Assembly: GCA_031276105.1 (NCBI GenBank)
Contig: JAISNS010000210.1
Span: forward strand, 1-21,699
DNA: 21,699 bases
Origin: Dysgonamonadaceae bacterium
GTDB taxonomy: Bacteria; Bacteroidota; Bacteroidia; Bacteroidales; Azobacteroidaceae
Direction: 5' to 3'
How positions within the stretch are numbered: the stretch's first letter is position 1; each line of letters opens with the position of its first letter. Position numbers and translations under genes: made by a program. The notes under the pieces were generated by a model that was not told where the DNA came from, made no database searches, and saw nothing but the letters and a program-made list of their open reading frames with translations. This document shows positions 1-8,496 of the stretch, piece after piece.

Positions 1-2258
1 AACGAGAACGGTCGCTCCGACTTTTTTATTCCTCTTTCTTTATTCGGCCTTGCTCCCATTTCGAAGCGTAAAACACCTCCCTTTGCAATGTCGCTGTAAC
101 GGATATAATTTTTAGAAAGCGGTTGCCGATTCAGCCTTGCCGATTGGATATACACATTTTCTCTGTTATTAGCGATGGCTTCAATCACAAACTTTTCGCC
201 GTTTTCCATTGTAATGGTTACTTTCGGGAACAGCGGACTGCCGATGACATATTCGTCCGTGCCGGGGCAAACGCTGTAAATGCCCAATGCGCTCAGCACA
301 TACCACGACGACATGCCGCCTTGGTCTTCATCGCCCGGATAACCTTTTTCGGTGGCGTTATATAAGCGTTCCATGACTTGCCGAATCCAATACTGAGTTT
401 TCCAGGGTTGACCGGCATAGCTGTACAAATAAATCAAATGTTGTATCGGCTGATTGCCGTGCGCATATTGCCCCATACCGGCCAATTCCATTTCCGACAT
501 TTCATGGATTTTGTGTCCGTAAGTTCCTGTTTTAACTGTATTCGGAATGGAAAAAACCGAATCTGCCTTAGCGATAAATTTTTCATCCCCGCCCATCAAA
601 TCAATTAAGCCTTGAACGTCATGAAAAACCGACCAAGTGTAGTGCCAAGCATTCCCTTCGCAATAAGGGCCGCCCCATTCAAACGGGTCTAAGTCGGCCC
701 ATTCGCCGGAAATTTTTCTGCCGCGCATAAAACCGGAAGACGGGTCATACACATTTTTATAATTGTACATCTGCCGTTCAAAAACCGTTTGATAAAACTC
801 GTTGCCTGTCATTTGAGCCAATTTGTATCCGCAAAAATCGTCGTAAGCCGATTCTAATGTCTGAGCCGTAGAGCCGCCTGATTCCGGATAGGGAATGTAG
901 CCCAATTGATAATATTCTTTCCAGCAAGGGCGTCCGTTAGCTCCTCCCCAGGGGCCTTTGTTCATGGCTTCGTGTGCGTAGGCTTTTAAGGCTCGTTCCG
1001 GATCGAATGTCCGGATGCCTTTTGCCCAGGCATCCGTCAATAAAGAGATGGCGTGATTGCCTATCATTCCTCCCGTTTCGCCCGGCGCCGACCACGAAGG
1101 CAACCAGCCGCATTGTTCCTGAGCGTCGAGCAGCGCATTCATGTATTGCCCCTGCATGGTTGGATGCAAAATGTTCGTCAACGGGAATTGCGACCGAAAC
1201 GTATCCCAGAAACCATTGTCCGTGAACATATATCCTTCGTGGATTTTCCCGTCGTAAGGGCTGAAATAGTATGGTTTACCGTCTTGATCGATTTCATAAA
1301 ACCGGCGGGAAAACAAATTGGCTCGAAACAAACAGGAGTAAAAGGTTTGCATTTGTTCTTCCGTTCCACCTTCTACCCATATCCTGTTCAGTAATTGGTT
1401 CCATACTTTTTCTCCCGCTTTTCGGGTATCTTCCAATCGCTTGTGATTTCCCAATTCGAGGGCAAGCGTTCGTTGTGCCTGTTCGATACTGATATAGGAC
1501 GATGTGGCTTTGACTTGCACCGTTGCGCCTTTTTTGAACGTAATGTACGCGCCTTTTCCTTTCCCTTCCGCCGAACGATTGCCGCTTTGCAGGGTGTTGT
1601 TTTCGTTCTCCCAGGTGCCGAACGTTTCAAAATCGCAGTCGAACCGGATAACAAAATATGCCTTAAAATTGGGGGGCGTAAAATTGCCGTTATCCACATA
1701 GCCGGTTATCTGTCTGTTTTTCGGGTCGATGTTTACTTGGCTGTTTTTGGTGTATCCATCCAAAATAACATGCGCTTCCTGATTTTCGGGAAAGGAAAAG
1801 CGAAAATGAGCCGTTCTTTCCGTCGGCGAAATTTCCGCAACAATCCCATTCTCGAACCGGACGCTGTAATCATGCGGTTTGGCCGTTTCATTCTCATGCG
1901 AAAAAGCGGCTGCCCGTTCATCCTGATTGACCGTCAATTTTCCGGCAACCGGCATTAATGAAAAAACGCCGTAATCGCCCACCCACGGACTGCATTGATG
2001 CACCTGTTGAAATCCGCGAATGGTGTTTGCCGCATATTGATATTTCCAACCATCGCCGTTTTTGCCGGTCTGAGCCGACCAAAAATGCTGCCCAAACGGC
2101 AACGCAATTGTCGGATACGTATTCCCGTAACTTAATTCGTATCGGGAATCCGTTCCTTGCAAAGTATTGACATACCGCACTAAATTTGCCTGAGCGAAAA
2201 TAATCGTATTTGCCGTTAAGAAAAAACCAATTAAATGAAAAATCCGGTTTATATTCAT
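1..2258 (-). CDS. GH92 alpha-mannosidase, probably alpha-1,2-specific; partial at the left edge
   Basis: This is a secreted exo-acting alpha-mannosidase of family GH92, a calcium-dependent inverting family that removes mannose from N-glycans and mannans. The frame is open for 752 codons from ATG 2258 to the window edge, with no stop inside. The last residues visible (RFEMGARPNKERG) resemble the family's C-terminus, so only a few residues are probably missing. Residues 1-22 form a signal peptide without a lipobox. Family motifs are clear: EGNAWHYTW with the candidate acid E534, and GYPGDEDQGG with the candidate base residues D643 and D645. KIHEM places H585-E586 where, from memory, the alpha-1,2-specific Bacteroides enzyme BT3990 has its His-Glu pair. 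Its start codon overlaps the stop of the DUF5005 gene (ATGA), suggesting translational coupling. Family assignment is firm; linkage specificity is inference. Confidence 0.96.
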   Translation of the reverse strand, partial: MNINRIFHLIGFFLTANTIIFAQANLVRYVNTLQGTDSRYELSYGNTYPTIALPFGQHFWSAQTGKNGDGWKYQYAANTIRGFQQVHQCSPWVGDYGVFSLMPVAGKLTVNQDERAAAFSHENETAKPHDYSVRFENGIVAEISPTERTAHFRFSFPENQEAHVILDGYTKNSQVNIDPKNRQITGYVDNGNFTPPNFKAYFVIRFDCDFETFGTWENENNTLQSGNRSAEGKGKGAYITFKKGATVQVKATSSYISIEQAQRTLALELGNHKRLEDTRKAGEKVWNQLLNRIWVEGGTEEQMQTFYSCLFRANLFSRRFYEIDQDGKPYYFSPYDGKIHEGYMFTDNGFWDTFRSQFPLTNILHPTMQGQYMNALLDAQEQCGWLPSWSAPGETGGMIGNHAISLLTDAWAKGIRTFDPERALKAYAHEAMNKGPWGGANGRPCWKEYYQLGYIPYPESGGSTAQTLESAYDDFCGYKLAQMTGNEFYQTVFERQMYNYKNVYDPSSGFMRGRKISGEWADLDPFEWGGPYCEGNAWHYTWSVFHDVQGLIDLMGGDEKFIAKADSVFSIPNTVKTGTYGHKIHEMSEMELAGMGQYAHGNQPIQHLIYLYSYAGQPWKTQYWIRQVMERLYNATEKGYPGDEDQGGMSSWYVLSALGIYSVCPGTDEYVIGSPLFPKVTITMENGEKFVIEAIANNRENVYIQSARLNRQPLSKNYIRYSDIAKGGVLRFEMGARPNKERGIKKSERPFS

Positions 2259-5119
2259 TCTTTATTTCCTTTAATAAACCGCGCCACCTGCACATCGTCA
2301 TTCTTCCGTACTTTCGTTACATAGTATCCGGCCGGCAGATGTGCAATGTCGAACGAGGCGTCACTTACTTTCCCCGAATAAACCGACACGCCATTGATAT
2401 TGTAAATAAAGAAATCGCTACCCCGCCATTCGGACGGCAATTGGATGTTGAACGTTTGCTTGACCGGATTCGGAGAAATAATCAGTTTGGGTTTTCCCGA
2501 ATCTTCATTCCTTATTTCCTCTATTCCTTGCCGTTCAATCTTGGTTAGTTTCCATAAACTTCCCAATTGTCCTATTTCCGGCATTTGCCGAACTTTGACG
2601 CCTGGGGCATTTAATCCGTCCATTACTTCCACAACCATGTCACTGTGTTTGGTAAAGAATTTCACATAACCTTCTCCGGCATCCTGAACAACGAATTTCT
2701 GATTGTCAACGCCTGTTTCGGGAGTTACCGGCTCAAACAGTTTCCATTCTGCCAATTGCAGATGGCTACCGGAATAACATTCCATCGTCATCCGATAATA
2801 AGAATAGGCCGTTTCGTTGTCAATAGAAAAGAATTTCTCTTCGGAACGTTGGAACTTCGCACCCGAAACCGTATCCAATTTCACCCAGTTGTTTCCATCG
2901 TTGGAGCCTGAGAGCGCCCAGTTCTTAGGGTCTCTCGGTATCACATTGGCCGCCGCAGACATCAGGCTGTAACGTGTTACCCGTTTCGGAGTAGCCGAAT
3001 GGAACTGAACCCATGCGCGACCATTCGCCGTGTGATAGACTGTCGCTTGGTTATCGTCAATTAAATTACCAATCTCTTCCGAAGTTTTAGCCGCTTCGTA
3101 TTGAGCTGAAATAGAACCTCCCGGCAATTTCGTAATGTCTAAATAGTCGAAACCGTTCCATTGCTCGACAGTTGCTTCGGCGGCTTTACTGAAACCGGCT
3201 ATCCCTATCGACAGGCGGCTTGCCACATTGATTATATTATAATAGCCGTCACCGGTATCTTTCAACTCAAATTGTTGCGATTCATTGCCGGAGTATTCCG
3301 CCTGCACCACTCCGGCATAATTTTCCAGACTGTTGTTCTCGATGCTCATATACAATTCACTTTGCTTGTTTTGAATGGTATAAATACCCGACAATCCGGT
3401 TATTCCTTCCCGGTAAACAGGTTCCGGCACGCAAGGCTCCTTTCCCGTTGTTCCTCCCACACATTCGCCACATTCGTCGATATAAGCATCGCCACCGGCA
3501 ACGCCGGCACAATCATCTTTCTCAGAATAGGGAGAAAGCGCAATCAAATCGACCTGAATATAGCGCGGACGATACCAATATTTATCTACAAACGCCCACG
3601 TATCGCAGTCTCTGCAAAAGAAGAGGCAATAAGTGAAGTTTGCCGAAAAAGAAATGGAATAATTGCCGTTGGGCAACCGTCCGTGAAAGTTCGGCATGTA
3701 ATACCAGGAGGCCGAATCAGGAGTGGCGGAATAGACCGTCTGTTTGGCAGTCCAGGGTCCTTGAGGCGCCGGAGCGAATGAAACCTGCACGTCGTGGCTC
3801 ATGGGCGGCATCGAAACTTGGGCATAACTTCCGGGGCCTAATTTTGTTACTCCGTCCGCCATCATATTATTAACCCGTCCGGCAGGACTGTCGCCTTCCG
3901 CTTTATTTGTTGTCCATTCGGCGCCGTTCCAAAATTCCCAATCACCGTTCTTACCGGTCAGATTGCCTACGTTTGTACGCGCTACGTGGGTATAACGATC
4001 CCAAGTGCTTGCATCTTCCGTCCTGTAAAGGTAGATTTTATTGTCTGCATCATCTACAAAAAATGTTTCGGACCGGGCGCAAAAGGCTTCTTGCTTTTCC
4101 ATTCCCAAGTATTCCAGCGCAGGATAAGAAAACGAGGCGATATAAGAGCGATTGGTGTTTACTACGCCACCGGAAGCCTCCAGACATTCGATGAGATGTA
4201 CTTTCACTTTTCCGTCTTCCATGATGGCATCGCCCACCCAAAAAATGTTTTTGACACTGTTGCCTTCTTTAATTTCCTGACCGTCGGGGATTTTGAAATA
4301 AACCCATTGTCCGCCTTGCTCTGTGATCGGATAAGTGGTGAGGGTTCCGTCCGACTGTTGTACGACCACCCCGTTCCGTATAAATTTTCCGAAATCGTTT
4401 AAGCGGTTCCGTAGCGGATTCGGGGTTGCATAAAAAGAGTCGTTGAAAAACCAGATAACGCGCCCGTCGGGCAACGCTAACGAAACATCATTGTCGCCCG
4501 CTACCCAACCCGCTCCGGTAAGTTTGCTATTCCACAGATACGTATTGTAAACATCTATATTTTGGTTGTTATTCTGATCCAAAACCTCAACGCCATCCAG
4601 ATAATACGTAGCTCCGTTAATGGTATTTACTTTACAGTCTGCCGTGATTTTCTGCTTTGTTTTGGAATCCCTGAAATAAAAATTGACCGTCAACTCTTTG
4701 TCTGTTTTTTTCGTATCAAATTTAAACGGGAAATAAAAAAGTGTTTTTCCCGTGTGCATTTCATATAAAATACCCGGCGTTTCGCTTCCGACCACTTCCA
4801 CATACACTTTGGATTCCTCCGGGCCACGCGCCCAGAAACGTAAAAGGTAAAGCGAATCCTTTCCTGCCGTCAAATAAGTGGACGCTCTGATGGAATTGAC
4901 ATTCGTCACAGATATTGCCGTAACGTCTATTTTTAACGCAACATTGCCATCCATTACTTTTGAACTTTGGTCAAGCATAAAAGTTGCTTTTGAAGTACTT
5001 GTCAGTTTATATTCCCAAGCGGCATTCAAGCCATATTCAAAACTCCCGTTTTTGAGATAATTTTGCCCAAAGACCGAAAAAGTCGTCAGACAGAAACATA
5101 TTAACATTACTTTTTTCAT
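2255..5119 (-). CDS. T9SS-secreted multidomain protein: CBM-like, DUF5005 propeller-like, ricin with nested CBM32, sorting domain
   Basis: A 954-residue surface or secreted protein. From ATG 5119: signal peptide 1-19; a beta-sandwich, CBM4/9-like region about 20-182 (NGSFEYG start); a DUF5005-type region about 184-534 (DNDVSLALPDGRVIWFFND); a Cys/Gly-rich linker 535-563; the first part of a ricin beta-trefoil 571-655; a discoidin/CBM32 module about 659-797; the rest of the ricin fold 805-862 ending in a SLWKL motif; and a T9SS type A sorting domain 877-954 (ISPNPV, then YNINGVSVYSG). A GTG one codon upstream (5122) is possible, but the ATG giving MKK is the better start. The role is probably glycan capture, or hydrolysis if the DUF5005 region is catalytic; I know of no established activity. 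It is followed by GH92 with a 4-bp overlap. Domain calls are by eye. Confidence 0.9.
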   Translation of the reverse strand: MKKVMLICFCLTTFSVFGQNYLKNGSFEYGLNAAWEYKLTSTSKATFMLDQSSKVMDGNVALKIDVTAISVTNVNSIRASTYLTAGKDSLYLLRFWARGPEESKVYVEVVGSETPGILYEMHTGKTLFYFPFKFDTKKTDKELTVNFYFRDSKTKQKITADCKVNTINGATYYLDGVEVLDQNNNQNIDVYNTYLWNSKLTGAGWVAGDNDVSLALPDGRVIWFFNDSFYATPNPLRNRLNDFGKFIRNGVVVQQSDGTLTTYPITEQGGQWVYFKIPDGQEIKEGNSVKNIFWVGDAIMEDGKVKVHLIECLEASGGVVNTNRSYIASFSYPALEYLGMEKQEAFCARSETFFVDDADNKIYLYRTEDASTWDRYTHVARTNVGNLTGKNGDWEFWNGAEWTTNKAEGDSPAGRVNNMMADGVTKLGPGSYAQVSMPPMSHDVQVSFAPAPQGPWTAKQTVYSATPDSASWYYMPNFHGRLPNGNYSISFSANFTYCLFFCRDCDTWAFVDKYWYRPRYIQVDLIALSPYSEKDDCAGVAGGDAYIDECGECVGGTTGKEPCVPEPVYREGITGLSGIYTIQNKQSELYMSIENNSLENYAGVVQAEYSGNESQQFELKDTGDGYYNIINVASRLSIGIAGFSKAAEATVEQWNGFDYLDITKLPGGSISAQYEAAKTSEEIGNLIDDNQATVYHTANGRAWVQFHSATPKRVTRYSLMSAAANVIPRDPKNWALSGSNDGNNWVKLDTVSGAKFQRSEEKFFSIDNETAYSYYRMTMECYSGSHLQLAEWKLFEPVTPETGVDNQKFVVQDAGEGYVKFFTKHSDMVVEVMDGLNAPGVKVRQMPEIGQLGSLWKLTKIERQGIEEIRNEDSGKPKLIISPNPVKQTFNIQLPSEWRGSDFFIYNINGVSVYSGKVSDASFDIAHLPAGYYVTKVRKNDDVQVARFIKGNKE

Positions 5120-5364
5120 CACATTCTGTTTTTATATTATTTATTATTAATGAAGAAGCTGTCCTCCATAAGAACTAACAGGGGGCGTTGACCGGACGGA
5201 CTGACAAGTCGGACTCCCCGCTCCGGGGGAGGGCGTCTCCCCGCTCCGAGGGAGGGTGTCTCCCCGTCCCGAGGGAGGGCGTCTCCCCGTCTCGAGAAAT
5301 TTATTCATGAGTGCGACCATTTGAGATGCTCCCTGTACTGTTATACCTTATTAATTTCGCATCA
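5120..5364 (-). other. Intergenic leader between SusC and the DUF5005/GH92 pair
   Basis: This 245-bp gap is the largest within the Sus/enzyme cluster; the other gaps there are 31 bp or less. It holds a GC-rich tandem palindromic repeat (5214-5296) and then an AT-rich stretch just before the DUF5005 start. A weak relative of the putative ECF promoter motif lies at 5177-5152 on the minus strand (TAGT, then TTCTTC at the same spacing). I see no TAnnTTTG box here. The region could separate expression of the transporters from that of the enzymes. Confidence 0.6.
5214..5296. repeat. 23-bp tandem repeat, about 3.6 copies, each able to form a hairpin
   Basis: Units begin at 5214, 5237, 5260 and 5283 (the last is partial, 14 bp). 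The three full units are 23 bp, differ at only a few positions, and share CTCCCCG at the start and GGGAGGG near the end. CTCCC and GGGAG alternate, so the RNA from either strand can form short GC-rich stem-loops within or between units. Base composition is far more GC-rich than the flanks. It is probably an RNA-level element between SusC and the enzyme genes (partial terminator, attenuator or stability element) or a local expansion. There is no unique spacer, so it is not a CRISPR array. Confidence 0.85.
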
Positions 5365-8300
5365 TTAGAAAGATAATTGAAGTCCTAAATTTATGACCCG
5401 TTGATTCATATAAGCATCGCCGGCCGAATTTGTTTTAATTTCAGGGTCTTGCTGATATTTATCGTAATTGGTCAAAGTAAATAAGTTGTAAGCATTGAGG
5501 TACAAGCGGGCGCTTCCGATTTTCGACGGCAATATTTTCGATGGAATCTGATAAGCCAAATCAACCGTTTTCAGACGCATGTACCATGCATTAATCAACC
5601 AAAAGTCAGACATATACGCTTCGGCGCTGTTAACGGTTGCCGGATTTCTCGTCAGGCGCGGAAAGTTGATCGGTTCGCCGGCATTTGCTCTTTCCTGTGT
5701 CCATCGTGTCAGGTGAACGGGTTGAAACTGACTTTTGAACGATTCGATACCGGTTCCGATAACGCTGAAACTGTAATCAAACGAACCTTGCAATAATACA
5801 CTGATCGAAAATCCTTTATATTGAGCGCCGAACGTCCATCCCAAAGTGGTGCTCGGCAAATTGGGACGTCCGATCGCCTTTTTATCGAAATCATCAATAA
5901 CGCCGTCTCCGTTCAAATCCTGATACTTTAAGTCGCCCGCTTGAACCGGTACGTCGGTATTCGGTATGGCGACGGCAATTTTTCCGTCAGCCGTTTTATT
6001 GCCGGCAACAATTATGTCGATATCCTCTTGCGAATAAAAACCGATGAAATGATAGCCGAAAGGCTGTCCGATGGCATGACCGGTTTCTGCTAACCACGGG
6101 TAGCGTTGTTGCGCCTCCGCCTTGAACAATACTTTATTTTTAGCATAAGAAAAGACAAAATTGGTATTGAAAAACACCTGTCCGATTTTTGTTTGAAACC
6201 CGATTTGTCCATCCATTCCCCGGTTAACGGTTTCCGCTACATTCGTCGGTGAAACATTGACGCCCAATATTTTGGAAACGTCTTGCCGTTCCACCAACTG
6301 ATCGAAACGGTAATCGCGAAAATAATCGAGGGTCAACGACCATTTGTCAAAGAAATTGGCGTCGATACCGACATCAAATTTCTTGGCTTTTTCCCAGGTT
6401 ACATAGTCGTTTCCCAAAGCATCTTCCTTGTATGAAGGCTGAATTCCTCCACCTTCACCCCCTGAAGGGCCAAAGGGATAACCGTCGCCCTGTTTATAGA
6501 CATGTTTGTAGAGATAGCGATTTCCCGGCGCCACATCGGAACCCACCAAACCGTAGGAGGCGCGCAGTTTCAGCAACTGAAAATCAGAGAATCTGTCTCT
6601 GAAAAAATCCTCTTCCGAAATGCTGTAACCGGCTGCTAATGATGGGAAAAATCCGAAGCGGTTGTCTTTTCCGAAACGGTCGGTTCCGTTGTAGGCCATA
6701 TTTAAATCAAACAGATATTTGTTTTGAAAATTATAGCTGACAGCCGTAGAATAACCTTCAAAATTGGCAGGAACAGCAGCGCTGGTGATTCCGTCTTTAT
6801 CCACCGTTTTACTTTGCCGGTTGTATATCAGCATCAATTTCAAATTATGATCTTTCCGGAAGGTCGTTTCATAATTCAAGAACCCTTGCAAGTTCAAATC
6901 TTTAATGGATTTTTCCTGGTCACCGTTAATCATGTAGGTGCCGTAAGCGTAATTCTTGCTTGGATGAATTGTATAACTGTCCGTAGCCGAGTCGTAATGA
7001 TAAGTAGGATATTCTCCTCTCACCGCTTGCCGGTAGTTTTCATCAATGCTCGAATAGGCAACGCGCAATTTGGCCGTAAGTCCTTTCACGATGAAATCAA
7101 AATCTTGATTGGCTTCAAACAAGAAGTTCGAGTCAAATCTGCGGGTGCGTTTGTATCCCTCGTTGGCTAATCGGGCGTTCAGCGTCGGTTGTTTGCCGTC
7201 CGTATCGTAGATATAAGCATACGAACCGTCAGGGTTTTTCACCGGAGCCGAATAGGGGTGCATTTTGGAAAAGTCGTAAATTTCGCCGGTTGCATTCATG
7301 CTGCGCGGCTCGTTGATATTCATAAATCGCGAAGTTATGTCCAAACGCAGGTTGGTCTTTTCCGTCACATCGAAGTCCAGATTGGAACGGTAATTGAACC
7401 GGTTGTAATAATAGTTAGTATTGACTTCATTAAACGGGTCGCTGAAATCCTTAACTAATCCGTTTTGCGAAAACATGCCGCCGGTGATAAAATATTTCAG
7501 CCTTTGCGAACCGCCCGAAATATCCAGATTGGCATTTTGCTGGTAGGCAATCGGGTCAAATATTTCGTCATACCAATTGACGTCCGGATGTCCGTAAGGG
7601 TCTTCGCCGGTTTGAAACAAAAGCAAATCTTCGGCGGAGAAAGGCTGTTGAGTTTCCAAGCCGTCGTTGCGGTAAGCCTCATTGACTAAAGTCACCGTTT
7701 CATACGAATTAAGGAATTTCGGCGTCCTGACAGGCATTTGTATTCCTGTTTCCAAGCGCACATTTACCTGTGGAGACCCTTCTACTCCGCGACGGGTTTT
7801 CACCACCAATACGCCATTGGCGCCTTTAATCCCGTAGATTGCCGTAGTAGAAGCATCTTTCAAAATAGAGATGCTTTCTATCTCATTGATATTGATTTGT
7901 TGCAACTGATCGTAAGAATATTGTATGTCATCCACAACGATGAGCGGTTGATTTCCGTCGGTATTCAATGAACTGACTCCTCGAATAAAGAAGTCGGAAG
8001 CATCTTTTCCCGGCTGTCCGGAACGTTGTTGAGAGAAAAAACCGGGCAATTTACCGGTAAGCGCATTCTGCACGCTGGAGGTGGGAATGTTTCGGATTTC
8101 CCGTGCCGTAATGGCGCTGACCGATCCGGTCATGGTGATCCGTTTGGCTTTTCCGTAGCCAACCACCACTACTTCATCCAAACTGCTCTGGTCGGGCATC
8201 AGTTGAATGTCCAATACTTTTTGATTGCCGACAGTTATCGTTGTCGTTTGAAAACCGAGATAGGACGCCGTTACTTTGTCACCCGGCTTGACCGTCAAAC

Positions 8301-8475
8301 TGTAATTTCCGTCCAAGTCGGTAAATGTTCCGGCGCTTGTGCCGGCAATGAAGATGCTGGCTCCAATCAGTTCTTCGCCGCCAATTGCAGTAACTTTTCC
8401 CGTCAGTTGAAATTGTTGCGCAGAAGCGACTGTAACAACCAGTAAACTTATGAATAATATAATCAATCGTTTCAT
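5365..8475 (-). CDS. SusC/RagA-family TonB-linked outer-membrane transporter, full-length type
   Basis: A 1036-residue outer-membrane protein that imports oligosaccharides using TonB energy, together with a SusD lipoprotein lid. Residues 1-19 are a signal peptide. About 20-95 is a carboxypeptidase-D regulatory-like domain (GEELIGASIFIAGTSAGTFTD). The TonB box is DEVVVVGYG at 100-108. The plug spans about 110-225 (FIRGVSSL, PLIVVDD, SILKDASTTAIYGIKGANG), and the beta-barrel runs to the C-terminal phenylalanine. It lacks an STN secretin domain before the regulatory-like domain, so direct signalling to an anti-sigma factor is not expected. It starts 21 bp after the stop of the SusD at 8497-10284 and may pair with it, although SusC normally comes first. 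It is paralogous to the transporter at 10296-13199, with similar barrel segments such as HPDVNWYDEI. Confidence 0.97.
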   Translation of the reverse strand: MKRLIILFISLLVVTVASAQQFQLTGKVTAIGGEELIGASIFIAGTSAGTFTDLDGNYSLTVKPGDKVTASYLGFQTTTITVGNQKVLDIQLMPDQSSLDEVVVVGYGKAKRITMTGSVSAITAREIRNIPTSSVQNALTGKLPGFFSQQRSGQPGKDASDFFIRGVSSLNTDGNQPLIVVDDIQYSYDQLQQININEIESISILKDASTTAIYGIKGANGVLVVKTRRGVEGSPQVNVRLETGIQMPVRTPKFLNSYETVTLVNEAYRNDGLETQQPFSAEDLLLFQTGEDPYGHPDVNWYDEIFDPIAYQQNANLDISGGSQRLKYFITGGMFSQNGLVKDFSDPFNEVNTNYYYNRFNYRSNLDFDVTEKTNLRLDITSRFMNINEPRSMNATGEIYDFSKMHPYSAPVKNPDGSYAYIYDTDGKQPTLNARLANEGYKRTRRFDSNFLFEANQDFDFIVKGLTAKLRVAYSSIDENYRQAVRGEYPTYHYDSATDSYTIHPSKNYAYGTYMINGDQEKSIKDLNLQGFLNYETTFRKDHNLKLMLIYNRQSKTVDKDGITSAAVPANFEGYSTAVSYNFQNKYLFDLNMAYNGTDRFGKDNRFGFFPSLAAGYSISEEDFFRDRFSDFQLLKLRASYGLVGSDVAPGNRYLYKHVYKQGDGYPFGPSGGEGGGIQPSYKEDALGNDYVTWEKAKKFDVGIDANFFDKWSLTLDYFRDYRFDQLVERQDVSKILGVNVSPTNVAETVNRGMDGQIGFQTKIGQVFFNTNFVFSYAKNKVLFKAEAQQRYPWLAETGHAIGQPFGYHFIGFYSQEDIDIIVAGNKTADGKIAVAIPNTDVPVQAGDLKYQDLNGDGVIDDFDKKAIGRPNLPSTTLGWTFGAQYKGFSISVLLQGSFDYSFSVIGTGIESFKSQFQPVHLTRWTQERANAGEPINFPRLTRNPATVNSAEAYMSDFWLINAWYMRLKTVDLAYQIPSKILPSKIGSARLYLNAYNLFTLTNYDKYQQDPEIKTNSAGDAYMNQRVINLGLQLSF

Positions 8476-8496
8476 ATTTATAAATGTTTTTAAGAT

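Noticed and set aside
1..2258. GH92 as a frameshifted pseudogene
   Set aside because: Codon-by-codon reading from 2258 shows one continuous open frame to the window edge; the gene is merely cut by the window.
3161..3781. 206-codon plus-strand frame
   Set aside because: It lies opposite the DUF5005/ricin gene with no domain, signal peptide or start context of its own.
5214..5296. CRISPR array
   Set aside because: Units are directly adjacent with no unique spacers, and no cas genes are present.
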